Of a stretch of DNA of 64,000 nucleotides, positions 26,337 through 34,070 are shown in pieces. The stretch is from Candidatus Pseudogracilibacillus intestinigallinarum (lineage in GTDB: Bacteria; Bacillota; Bacilli; Bacillales; Amphibacillaceae): assembly GCA_019113205.1 (NCBI GenBank), contig DXHX01000131.1:1-64000 (forward strand), read 5' to 3'. How positions within the stretch are numbered: position 1 is the first letter of the stretch; every line of letters begins with the position of its first letter. A program made the position numbers and the translations under genes. A model generated the notes under the pieces. The model saw nothing but the letters and a program-made list of their open reading frames with translations. It was not told the DNA's origin and did no database searches.

Positions 26337-26963
26337 TCATTCTTTTATTTCTCGTAAATAGTTGTAAATGGTATATCTTGATATGTTCATTTTTTCTGCA
26401 ATCGTTGGAATTCCTTTATGAATCGAGAATGCACCTTTTTCATTTAAATATTTAATCATCTCTACACGGTCATTCTTTCTCATGAAAGCAACAGGTTTTC
26501 CGATATATTCAATCGCTTCAGAAAATAATTCTTCCAATTTATGCTCTAAATTTTCATCATTACTAACAGCAGCGATATCCATACTATCTCCAACATTAAT
26601 TAATTCGGAAACGACGTTATGCACCATCAACATATTTGTATAATCATAATTAATACCTAATGCGAAGTGATACCCATCCCCTTTTGCATGAAATGTAGAT
26701 CCTTTTATAAAATGATTGTTTTTCGCAATCCCTTTTTTATTTACTAAATCTACACCTTTATAAACTTCCGCTAATTCCTTTTTTCCTAAAATACTTAAAC
26801 TATCCCCTACTTCCCTTTCGGTAACATGTCCATTTGTAATATATACGATGGAAGATGTTTCCTTTTCAATGTCATGAATAACTGTTTCGCAATTACTCCC
26901 AAACATCATGGCAATTCCATCTGCCACTCTCTTTAATAAATCTAATGTTTCTTCTCGACTCAT
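26337..26963 (-). CDS. YheO-like PAS-domain DNA-binding regulator
   Basis: 208 residues with the two-part layout of YheO/DauR proteins. A PAS-like N-terminal domain (about 5-115; FGSNCETVIHDIE and GSTFHAKGDGYHFALGINYD) is followed by a C-terminal helix-turn-helix (about 168-208; GIPTIAEKMNISRYTIYNYLRE). Homologues act as transcription regulators, some in D-amino-acid metabolism, but no target is visible here. It stands alone in the minus orientation; the 5' gap toward the spore-coat gene is AT-rich. Confidence 0.82.
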   Translation of the reverse strand: MSREETLDLLKRVADGIAMMFGSNCETVIHDIEKETSSIVYITNGHVTEREVGDSLSILGKKELAEVYKGVDLVNKKGIAKNNHFIKGSTFHAKGDGYHFALGINYDYTNMLMVHNVVSELINVGDSMDIAAVSNDENLEHKLEELFSEAIEYIGKPVAFMRKNDRVEMIKYLNEKGAFSIHKGIPTIAEKMNISRYTIYNYLREIKE

Positions 26964-27108
26964 GCTTGTCCACCACCTATGTGCCCCGTGTTGTCTAAAT
27001 CTTCAATCAATTGATTAGAATTATTATACATAAAAATTTATAAACATTCAACAATATGTATAATTTTTACACATTTTACTCAAATTACTCTTTTGTAGAC
27101 GATAAAAC

Positions 27109-27137
27109 AACCTTAAATTCACACATTCCATAAGATA
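27109..27137 (+). promoter_or_regulatory. Sigma-K-like promoter of the spore-coat gene
   Basis: AACC at 27109-27112 and CATAAGATA at 27129-27137 with a 16-bp spacer fit the late mother-cell sigma-K pattern (mACm, about 16 bp, CATAnnnTA). It lies 31 bp before the coat-protein ATG, as expected for a coat gene. Based on consensus match only. Confidence 0.55.
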
Positions 27138-27168
27138 GTAGTGAAAATGATAGAAAGGAGTGTTGAGT

Positions 27169-27750
27169 ATGAGTTGCCAAAATGAATTTCCTTGTTGGCA
27201 GGAAAGACCAAATACAAGACCTAGCACAAGTGGAGGTTGTGTGGAGGACACAGTTAGAAGAATTATCGATGCACAAAAGAAGGCGGCTTCAGATGATGCA
27301 GGCAGATGTATTACGAGTTGTGATCAATCCATTGAAGATCTACTTTCTCCTTCGCACACACATCGTCCTACTAGGTATACGACAATTCCATTTATGTTAC
27401 AATGCAAAGACAACTGTAGCACGTTTGTAGCTTCTGGCTTTACTAGTAGAGATACTCGTGGTGACCGTGATCACCATTTCCGTTGTGTTAGTTCCCCTGT
27501 ATTTAAAGTACGTGGCTTTGTACGTGGCAATGAACATTGCGTGCGCTTAGAACTACTTGAACCTATTTATGAACGAGGACAGGGGCCAGGAGGAGACGAT
27601 GATGGTTGTTCCAAACATTCTATTTGTGGCACATTCGGAAACCGTCCGATTCGTAATTTCCGCTATACAGGCGTTTGTATTACAGTTGACTTACGCTGTT
27701 TCTGTGGTATTACTTGTTTAGACCCTATCACACCTGCACCAGTTCGATAA
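27169..27750 (+). CDS. CotY/CotZ-family spore coat or exosporium protein
   Basis: Cysteine-rich structural protein of 193 residues. It begins MSCQNEFPCW and carries the CVEDTVRRIIDAQ segment near residues 24-36 that is typical of CotY/CotZ/ExsY proteins. Cys are spread through the chain (for example FMLQCKDNCSTF, GCSKHSICGTFG, CVTVDLRC-type end with CFCGITCL), consistent with disulfide cross-linking in the outer spore layer. AAAGGAG eight bases before the ATG at 27169 sets the start. A sigma-K-like promoter lies upstream. CotY, CotZ and ExsY cannot be told apart here. Confidence 0.88.
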   Translation: MSCQNEFPCWQERPNTRPSTSGGCVEDTVRRIIDAQKKAASDDAGRCITSCDQSIEDLLSPSHTHRPTRYTTIPFMLQCKDNCSTFVASGFTSRDTRGDRDHHFRCVSSPVFKVRGFVRGNEHCVRLELLEPIYERGQGPGGDDDGCSKHSICGTFGNRPIRNFRYTGVCITVDLRCFCGITCLDPITPAPVR

Positions 27751-27825
27751 TGTGAGCAGATAAACAGTCATTATGAAATAATCCTTGTATGATAGTAGTA
27801 ACAAGTATAAAAAGGCGGTAGAAAA

Positions 27826-28164
27826 ATGAGCACATTTGCAGCACTTCATACAATGGAGGAGATCGATTCATTCATTACAGAAAATGAACTTGCATTTATT
27901 TATATTACGATGCCGAACTGCAGTGTTTGCCACGGGTTGTTACCACAAATTGAAGCGATGTTTAAGCAATTTCCCAACATTGCAACTAGGCAAGTCGATG
28001 CAGCGGAAGTACAAGAAATTGCTGGACGGTTCGAAATATTTACTGCACCTGTTTTACTATTGTTCGTTGATGGAAAAGAATATCTTCGAGAAGCAAGGAT
28101 TGTTCAAACAGCAAAACTCGAAGCACAAGTGAAGCGATTATACGAAAACTTTTATGAGAATTAA
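27826..28164 (+). CDS. Thioredoxin-like protein
   Basis: Small thioredoxin-fold protein of 112 residues. The redox motif is CSVC at 32-35 (in TMPNCSVCHGLLP) rather than the classical CGPC. The cis-Pro loop is FTAPVLLLFVDGK near residues 73-85. No signal peptide is present, so it is cytoplasmic. It follows the Cys-rich coat protein by 75 bp on the same strand and shares its terminator. A link to disulfide handling in spores is possible, but the intergenic gap could also hold its own promoter. Confidence 0.85.
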   Translation: MSTFAALHTMEEIDSFITENELAFIYITMPNCSVCHGLLPQIEAMFKQFPNIATRQVDAAEVQEIAGRFEIFTAPVLLLFVDGKEYLREARIVQTAKLEAQVKRLYENFYEN

Positions 28165-28190
28165 TCGAAAAAGGACTACGACAAAAATCT

Positions 28191-28246
28191 GTGAACTACA
28201 AAAAAGGGAATTTCAGTACCACTCAATGTACTGAAATTCCCTTTTC
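28191..28246. terminator. Bidirectional terminator, hairpin-repeat copy 1
   Basis: An 18-bp perfect stem (AAAAGGGAATTTCAGTAC and complement, 28202-28245) has T-runs on both strands. It separates the thioredoxin-like gene from the convergent ABC operon. GTGAACTACAAAA next to it and the stem itself recur inverted at 55579-55633, and a variant occurs at 36124-36170. Confidence 0.88.
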
Positions 28247-28308
28247 ATTATATTTGTTCCCTTTGTCATTTCATAACGAATAAATGGTAGCTTTTGGTCC
28301 GCACCACT

Positions 28309-29526
28309 TTACTCCTTTATATACGCTTCATTAATATATATTTCTAGAAATTCATTCATCTGTTGACGATTTTCCACCGTTAATTCACCAACATATTTTT
28401 TATCTAACGTATTTGTATCCAAAACAGCTATTTTTGCTGTGTCATCATTATACATAAAGGTCGGAATGTAATATAGTTCCCCATTTATTACCTCTATATA
28501 ACTACCTTGTGCATCATCATATGATAACCCTTCATCAAAAATAAGTTTTGATATCATCTCGCCATTTTCTACATTATATTTCATTAATGCAGCTTTACCA
28601 TCTTTGTCTTGTAAGAAATAGAGATCCTTGGCATCTGCTTGTACGGGAACACCACCTTTTACTTCTTTCTCTACCTTTATTTCCTTTTTCTTTTGTGATG
28701 CAACATCTATATGCATGACTGTATTTAATTTCATACTACTTGAACCATCTTCTGAATAAATTTCATTTGAATCTACTAGATAGAGTGACCCTTTATCTTT
28801 ATCTGCCACTAATACATTCGCATAGGCAAAACCTTGATCGTCCTCTAACGCATTAACCGTATGGATCGATGTCGTGTTTTCTAATTGTTCATTTTCCATA
28901 TCAAATGTATAAATCACTACTTCTTCGGCATAATTCCCATATTCACTTGAAACAACAGCATCTTCTTTATAATTTACAGTCGTAACAAATATTTTGCCAT
29001 CTTCATAATACACATTTCGTATATCTAAATACCAATAATCTAAAACATCTGGAATATCAACAGTAAGTTTTGTCACTTGTTCAGAAGCCCTATCTAATAA
29101 ATGTACTTCAAATTTTTCTGGTGCCATTTCCCAATTCATACTAGAGAATCCAACATATGCAACAATCTCATCTGACTCAAAAAAATATGAATCATAATTA
29201 TCCTTCCCACGCATAAAAGATGGATATTTTTTATTTAATCGTTCCATCTGTTCTGAAGAAAATCCATCTAATCGTTCTAACCAAGGTAGATCCGCTTCAT
29301 AGGTCGTACCACTTTTGTCATATTTAAATGTCTCATCAAAAAAATAATTCCCTGTATTAATGGACCCGAAAATGGCTAATGATTCTACTAAACTTGCATC
29401 ACCTTCTATATGATGAAATTTTATTTGTGGAAAGCTTGCAGTCATTTCCTTGCCTGAAATAAAGAAAACGGTATATATAACTACAATCATCACTGCTACA
29501 CTAATTAATTTCATATACTTTTTCAT
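28309..29526 (-). CDS. Membrane-anchored extracytoplasmic protein of an ABC exporter operon
   Basis: Not recognised as a named family. It has 405 residues: one N-terminal membrane segment (about 6-24, no lipobox Cys) followed by an all-beta-looking, Tyr/Asp-rich outer domain. Repeated strand pairs such as EVVIYTFDMENEQL, KGSLYLVDSNEIY and NGELYYIPTFMYND suggest a beta-propeller. It is the last gene of gntR-ATPase-permease-this gene, 12 bp after the permease. It is probably an accessory or sensor of the exporter, in the way YtrF-like proteins accompany YtrBCDE, but that is inference. Confidence 0.6.
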   Translation of the reverse strand: MKKYMKLISVAVMIVVIYTVFFISGKEMTASFPQIKFHHIEGDASLVESLAIFGSINTGNYFFDETFKYDKSGTTYEADLPWLERLDGFSSEQMERLNKKYPSFMRGKDNYDSYFFESDEIVAYVGFSSMNWEMAPEKFEVHLLDRASEQVTKLTVDIPDVLDYWYLDIRNVYYEDGKIFVTTVNYKEDAVVSSEYGNYAEEVVIYTFDMENEQLENTTSIHTVNALEDDQGFAYANVLVADKDKGSLYLVDSNEIYSEDGSSSMKLNTVMHIDVASQKKKEIKVEKEVKGGVPVQADAKDLYFLQDKDGKAALMKYNVENGEMISKLIFDEGLSYDDAQGSYIEVINGELYYIPTFMYNDDTAKIAVLDTNTLDKKYVGELTVENRQQMNEFLEIYINEAYIKE

Positions 29527-29538
29527 GATATTGCCCCC

Positions 29539-30369
29539 TTATACCGTTACTTTCTTATTAATTAAATAACGACTTAATACGAGTGATAATATTAATACGA
29601 TACTACTCGAAAGTAGGACGAGTAGGATAACTTCTTTTCCATAAAAATAATTATATCCGATAAAAGTGACACTCCATAATGGAGCTAGCATAATCAAACA
29701 TGCGATACCAATATTTAAAAGAGCATACACATTCCCGATGATTCGATAACTTCTTTCGATTAAAATACTCGTAAAAAATACAACCGTTACAACAATACCG
29801 ATAAACTGATAAAAGATAAATTCCGTAAAATCTGTCGGTAATAACATATAAGTAATGTCTAATTGATATACAACCGACATAAGATCAAGTTCAGAGCGAT
29901 ATATTTTCGGAATAATAAATGCAATAACTTTTGATTGAATAGCCATTAAAAATAACTGAAACGCCATTAACCCTAAACCCGTTATAAAAATAGTCGCTAA
30001 TTTTGCATAAAAGACATTCATTCTCGATGTTGGTAATGTGAGCAGACGATAAACAAAAGTATTTTTCCCAATCCAATCACGGTACCAAATAAAAAATGTA
30101 TAAAATAAAATGCTAATTAATCCAATGAATAATGGCCCTAAAAAATATAAATTATATGTCACATCCAATAAACCGAACGGTTCCATTTGTTCCGTAATCG
30201 CATTTTGTCCAGCACCTTGATTCACCAACTCGTTAATTTGCTTTTTATACAATAAAGATGAAACAATCGCTCCTCCAATTTGGAAAACGAACATACATAC
30301 AAATATACCGATATATAATTTAAAAAAACGATTAAATTCAAAGTTAAATAGTTTTAAAAATGATTTCAT
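29539..30369 (-). CDS. ABC-2 type permease
   Basis: 276 residues with six predicted membrane helices, opening KSFLKLFNFEFNRFFKLYIG as many ABC-2 permeases do. A large outside loop lies between helices 1 and 2 (about residues 38-70). No conserved substrate motif is recognisable. It overlaps the ATPase gene by 4 bp, so one permease polypeptide (as a homodimer) with one ATPase would make the transporter. Exported substrate unknown; a GntR/YtrA-type regulator suggests a cell-envelope stress role. Confidence 0.82.
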   Translation of the reverse strand: MKSFLKLFNFEFNRFFKLYIGIFVCMFVFQIGGAIVSSLLYKKQINELVNQGAGQNAITEQMEPFGLLDVTYNLYFLGPLFIGLISILFYTFFIWYRDWIGKNTFVYRLLTLPTSRMNVFYAKLATIFITGLGLMAFQLFLMAIQSKVIAFIIPKIYRSELDLMSVVYQLDITYMLLPTDFTEFIFYQFIGIVVTVVFFTSILIERSYRIIGNVYALLNIGIACLIMLAPLWSVTFIGYNYFYGKEVILLVLLSSSIVLILSLVLSRYLINKKVTV

Positions 30370-31055
30370 GGACGATAAACCTCCCTCATCACATCAATAA
30401 TGGACTTTCCTTCCTCTTCCCTGACTGTTTCGGCATTAAATTGCTCTACTACTATCCCATTATCTAATAAGACAACTTGATCAATTAAATGTTCAATATC
30501 TTGGATTTCATGTGTCGTAATAATAACCCCACGGTCTTCGATTAAATGGCTTGTAAAAACGTCTGCAATTTGTTCCCTACTAAAAATATCAATTCCCGAA
30601 AAAGGTTCATCCATTAATATATAATCCACATCTAAAGCTAACCCTAAAATCATATTTACCTTTGCTTTATTCCCTTTTGATAAATGCTGTATTTTTTCAT
30701 CTTTAGTTAATTTAAAAAATTCCAGCAATTCTTTCGCACGCTTTTCATTCCAAGCAGTATAATAATCTTGCATAAAAAGAAATGCATCCTCTATGCGCAT
30801 CGTAGATAACATTGTGATCGTATCTGGAATATAAGCAATCTTCTCATATGTTTTTTTCGTTAACTTCGCTCCATCGATTAAAATTTCCCCGCTTTTTATC
30901 GGCGTCAAATTCATGATGGCGTTTAAAATCGTCGTTTTTCCCGATCCATTAATTCCGACTAAACAAGTAATTTCACCTTTATTCGCTGTAAAACTAGCCC
31001 CGTTTAATACTTGTTTTTTTCCATACGACTTTTTTATATTTTTCACTTCAATCAT
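30366..31055 (-). CDS. ABC transporter ATPase (YtrB-like)
   Basis: ATP-binding subunit of 229 residues from the chosen start. Walker A GINGSGKTT is at 34-42 and Walker B YILMDEPFSGID near 145-157, with an H-loop TTHEIQD. The signature motif, normally LSGGQ, reads LSKGNKAK, a form seen in exporter ATPases of the YtrB/CcmA type. GGGGG eight bases upstream favours the ATG at 31055 over one six codons earlier. It overlaps the end of the gntR gene by 8 bp and the permease by 4 bp. Confidence 0.9.
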   Translation of the reverse strand: MIEVKNIKKSYGKKQVLNGASFTANKGEITCLVGINGSGKTTILNAIMNLTPIKSGEILIDGAKLTKKTYEKIAYIPDTITMLSTMRIEDAFLFMQDYYTAWNEKRAKELLEFFKLTKDEKIQHLSKGNKAKVNMILGLALDVDYILMDEPFSGIDIFSREQIADVFTSHLIEDRGVIITTHEIQDIEHLIDQVVLLDNGIVVEQFNAETVREEEGKSIIDVMREVYRP

Positions 31056-31419
31056 CTTTTTCGCCCCCTTCATAATGTGTTTCTAACATAGGAATAACAT
31101 CTTTTAATGGTATTTGTAATGTTTCGATAGTCGATACAAATGAAACGACTGCATCTTGTAGCAATGCATCTTTTGCTTCTTGAATGATTTTTTCATTCGT
31201 CGTCACTTTACTCGGTAAATTCCCCTCTGTATAGATCAATCCCAATTCCTCCATCTCTTTATATGCACGTTGCACCGTGTTCGGATTAATTTTCAATGTA
31301 TTTGCTAACTCTCTTCTTGAAGGTATTTCCGTTCCAGGCTCTAATACGCCACTTGCAATTCTTTCTTTAAAATAACGAATCACTTGTATGTACACTGGTT
31401 CACGACTATTTAATTCCAT
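31048..31419 (-). CDS. GntR-family (YtrA-type) repressor
   Basis: Short GntR regulator of 123 residues from the ATG at 31419. The winged helix covers about residues 1-70 (SREPVYIQVIRYFKERIASG, then PSRRELANTLKINPNTVQRA), followed by a short dimerising tail without a ligand domain, as in the YtrA subfamily. The open frame extends 32 codons upstream, but these codons cross a palindromic operator, and MELNSREPVY aligns with the start of YtrA-type proteins. A TTG at 31425 is a possible alternative. First gene of the ABC operon; it probably represses its own promoter. Confidence 0.87.
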   Translation of the reverse strand: MELNSREPVYIQVIRYFKERIASGVLEPGTEIPSRRELANTLKINPNTVQRAYKEMEELGLIYTEGNLPSKVTTNEKIIQEAKDALLQDAVVSFVSTIETLQIPLKDVIPMLETHYEGGEKDD

Positions 31420-31447
31420 ACGCAATATACTCACCCCTTCTTCATAC

Positions 31448-31582
31448 TGTATGAATCCCTTCATACAGCCAACATAAAAAATTAGTGTATGAACCGACTC
31501 ATACACTTCGCCCAAGAAAATACGTGTACTATCCGATTAATACGCTATGTGTATTATAGAGGTAATACAGTATAGATGTCAA
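31448..31582 (-). promoter_or_regulatory. Promoter and three palindromic operators of the GntR-ABC operon
   Basis: On the minus strand TTGACA (31577-31582) and TATAAT (31553-31558) with an 18-bp spacer form a strong promoter. Three perfect inverted repeats share the TGTAT/ATACA theme: TGTATTA-N6-TAATACA (31550-31569) over the -10; AGTGTATGA-N6-TCATACACT (31484-31507) in the early transcript; and TGTATGAA-N4-TTCATACA (31448-31467). The AGTGTA...TACACT form agrees with known YtrA-type operators. Autorepression is inferred. Confidence 0.78.
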
Positions 31583-31638
31583 TATTTATTTCTAACATGT
31601 TATAATATGCTCACATACTACTCATAAAGGAGATTACA

Positions 31639-32400
31639 ATGAAGTTTATATCATGGAATGTCAACGGACTACGTGCCGCCGTTAGAAAAGGATTTATTGA
31701 CTTTTTTGAAGAGATCGATGCAGACTTTTTTGCTGTACAAGAAATTAAATTACAAGCAGGACAAATAGATTTAGATTTTCAAGGTTATGAATCTTATTGG
31801 AATTATGCAGAACGTAAAGGATATGCTGGTGTTGCTATATTCACAAAGCATACCCCCTTATCCGTACAATATGGGTTAAATGATGAAAATGAACAAAAAG
31901 AAGGTAGAATCATTACACTAGAATATGAAGACTATTACGTTGTCACTGTTTATACACCAAATTCACAACGTACATTAGCAAAATTAGATGTTCGCTTACA
32001 ATGGGAAGATGAATTTTATACTCATCTATTAACATTAGACGAAAAGAAGCCTGTCATCCTATGTGGTGATTTAAATGTTGCACATCACCCGATTGATTTG
32101 CGCAATGATAAGGCAAATGAAGGAAATTCTGGTTTTACAATAGAAGAAAGAGAGAAGTTTTCTCGTTTATTAGATGCTGGTTTTATCGATACATTACGCT
32201 ATTTCGAGCCTAAGACGGATGGGTTATATACGTGGTGGAGTTATATGAAAACTGTTCGAGAGCGAAATATTGGATGGAGAATTGATTATTTTTTAACATC
32301 TAGTAGATTAGAAGAAAAATTACTCGCCGCAACAACATATCCACATATTTTTGGGAGTGATCACTGCCCGATTGGATTAGAAATCATATTAGAAAACTAG
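31639..32400 (+). CDS. exoA: Exodeoxyribonuclease III (AP endonuclease)
   Basis: Base-excision repair AP endonuclease of 253 residues. The exonuclease-endonuclease-phosphatase motifs are intact: SWNVNGLRAA near 5-14, VQEIKLQ with the metal Glu near 34-40, GDLNVAHHPIDL near 141-152, WWSYM, and the end motif GSDHCPIGLEI. No N-terminal extension. Divergent from the GntR operon with a good GGAG site, and monocistronic since a terminator follows directly. Confidence 0.95.
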   Translation: MKFISWNVNGLRAAVRKGFIDFFEEIDADFFAVQEIKLQAGQIDLDFQGYESYWNYAERKGYAGVAIFTKHTPLSVQYGLNDENEQKEGRIITLEYEDYYVVTVYTPNSQRTLAKLDVRLQWEDEFYTHLLTLDEKKPVILCGDLNVAHHPIDLRNDKANEGNSGFTIEEREKFSRLLDAGFIDTLRYFEPKTDGLYTWWSYMKTVRERNIGWRIDYFLTSSRLEEKLLAATTYPHIFGSDHCPIGLEIILEN

Positions 32401-32415
32401 TCTCACACTATCGTC

Positions 32416-32458
32416 AAAAAGCTTGTATGCCCATATTTAGAGCATACAAGCTTTTTTT
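32416..32458. terminator. Bidirectional terminator
   Basis: A 15-bp perfect stem, AAAAAGCTTGTATGC with its complement, has T7 on the plus strand and T5 on the minus strand. It ends exoA and the convergent permease gene, whose stop codon overlaps the stem edge. Confidence 0.9.
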
Positions 32459-33773
32459 AAGACTTTTCGTATGTTTTACCTACCCGATCCCAATCCATCA
32501 TATTTTCTAATATTAAAGCAATAATAATTCCAACTAATAATCCATTACTCATAAACGGACGAATAAACGTTGGAATGGATTCAAAATAAGATGCTGGAAA
32601 TGTCATAATAACGACTCCGGCAAATAGCGGAATTGCCGAACGGTACACATTCAATGTATTAAATGACATTCCTTTAAAGAAATCAATAGATGAATTAAAC
32701 AATTGTAAATAAGCGACGAATAAGACCGCACTACCGATACTTAAAGGCAAGGTGGAGAAGAACGTTCCAATTGGCGGAATGACACCCATAAGGAAAAATA
32801 GAAAACTACCAATAATAAATGGTAACTTATCGTATATATTCGTCTGTTTTAAAAACCCGATGGAAGATACGAAAGGAGCATATGGTACGAGACCAAAAAA
32901 ACCTGCACCGACCGTCGCAACTCCTGTTACTGTAAATGACTTACGATAATCTTCGTTCGTCGTCGTTTGTCGAAACATCTCATCTGTTCCTTTTAAAGCA
33001 CCGAATGTATTCGACGTATTCAATAACCCAGCTAAAACAGCCGTTAAAATAACCCCTGTATCCCATGTCATTTTCCCAAAAGGAAACAATGGAATAGCGC
33101 TTACATTTTCTGACGTCGCAGCTGATGGAGAGCCGAAAAAAATGACATATAAAATCCAACCGATAATAATACCGATCAACAGCGCGTAACTTCGAACACT
33201 TGCTGGCGACTTAATACTGATGACGATAACAAGTAATGCGATGAATATGGCTAATCCCGCTACCGGTAAATTAATTGTCGCTGTTTCTGCAGCTTGACCG
33301 AACGGAATTCCGAGCATACCTTTTAAAAATATTTGTATGAGTGTAATACCTAACAAAAGCATAAACACACCCATCACACCCGGATTAAATAGTTTTGCTA
33401 TGTAAGGTCCTATGCCTAGTAAACCTATTAAAATCGTAATGACCCCTGAAATGATAACTCCAATTGCAAGACTACCACCTAAAACATGTAATGGCATTCC
33501 TTGGGCAGAGGCGGTTGCAACAAGCGTTAAAAAGATTCCCCACCATAAACCAGATTGTCCATCTAAAATCGGACGTCCATGACCGAAAAAAACTTGCCCT
33601 AAACATGCGAGCCCAGTAATAATGAATGAAAACTGTAACAATGGAACGATTTCTGCTTGCGTCATCCCAAATGCTTCCCCCACTGTAATGGGAATGATCA
33701 CGATGTTGGCAAAAATAAAAAAGAACCACTGTATGCCAGCAATCCAATTCTTTGTATCCTTTAATCCTTGCAT
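32457..33773 (-). CDS. NCS2-family purine/uracil permease
   Basis: Nucleobase symporter of 438 residues with about 12-14 membrane helices. It begins WIAGIQWFFFIFANIVIIPITVG, the typical first helix. The family motif region around helix 10 (AGLLNTSNTFGALKGTDE, with TFGA in place of Q-N-NT) suggests a YwdJ-like purine permease rather than classical UraA. Substrate cannot be assigned. Monocistronic. The 296-bp upstream gap contains an imperfect direct repeat (TATCTAG...ATAATAAATT, twice between 33869 and 33919) and no recognisable purine riboswitch. Confidence 0.85.
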   Translation of the reverse strand: MQGLKDTKNWIAGIQWFFFIFANIVIIPITVGEAFGMTQAEIVPLLQFSFIITGLACLGQVFFGHGRPILDGQSGLWWGIFLTLVATASAQGMPLHVLGGSLAIGVIISGVITILIGLLGIGPYIAKLFNPGVMGVFMLLLGITLIQIFLKGMLGIPFGQAAETATINLPVAGLAIFIALLVIVISIKSPASVRSYALLIGIIIGWILYVIFFGSPSAATSENVSAIPLFPFGKMTWDTGVILTAVLAGLLNTSNTFGALKGTDEMFRQTTTNEDYRKSFTVTGVATVGAGFFGLVPYAPFVSSIGFLKQTNIYDKLPFIIGSFLFFLMGVIPPIGTFFSTLPLSIGSAVLFVAYLQLFNSSIDFFKGMSFNTLNVYRSAIPLFAGVVIMTFPASYFESIPTFIRPFMSNGLLVGIIIALILENMMDWDRVGKTYEKS

Positions 33774-34070
33774 ATATACTCCCTCTCTCTTTTAACGAAG
33801 TAATGCCTTCCATTTTAACATAAAATGAACCATAACTTAAGTAAATATTCAGATTATTTGTAAACTGCTTATCTAGCATTTATAATAAATTGTAAATTAA
33901 CTATCTAGTATAATAAATTTTACATAAATCGTTCTTTCATCCCTGTTCATTTTATGTAAATTCTGGCATAATATTAGTTTACAACTTGATTTTATAGAAA
34001 AATTGTAGTAATATTGTTATTTGCCCAAGGAATCACTATAAAAGAATTGTAAAATTTGAGGTGAAAAAGG

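Noticed and set aside
27182-27430. 82-codon frame overlapping the CotY/CotZ gene
   Set aside because: It is an alternative frame within the coat gene, which has a good ribosome site and family motifs; the overlapping frame has neither.
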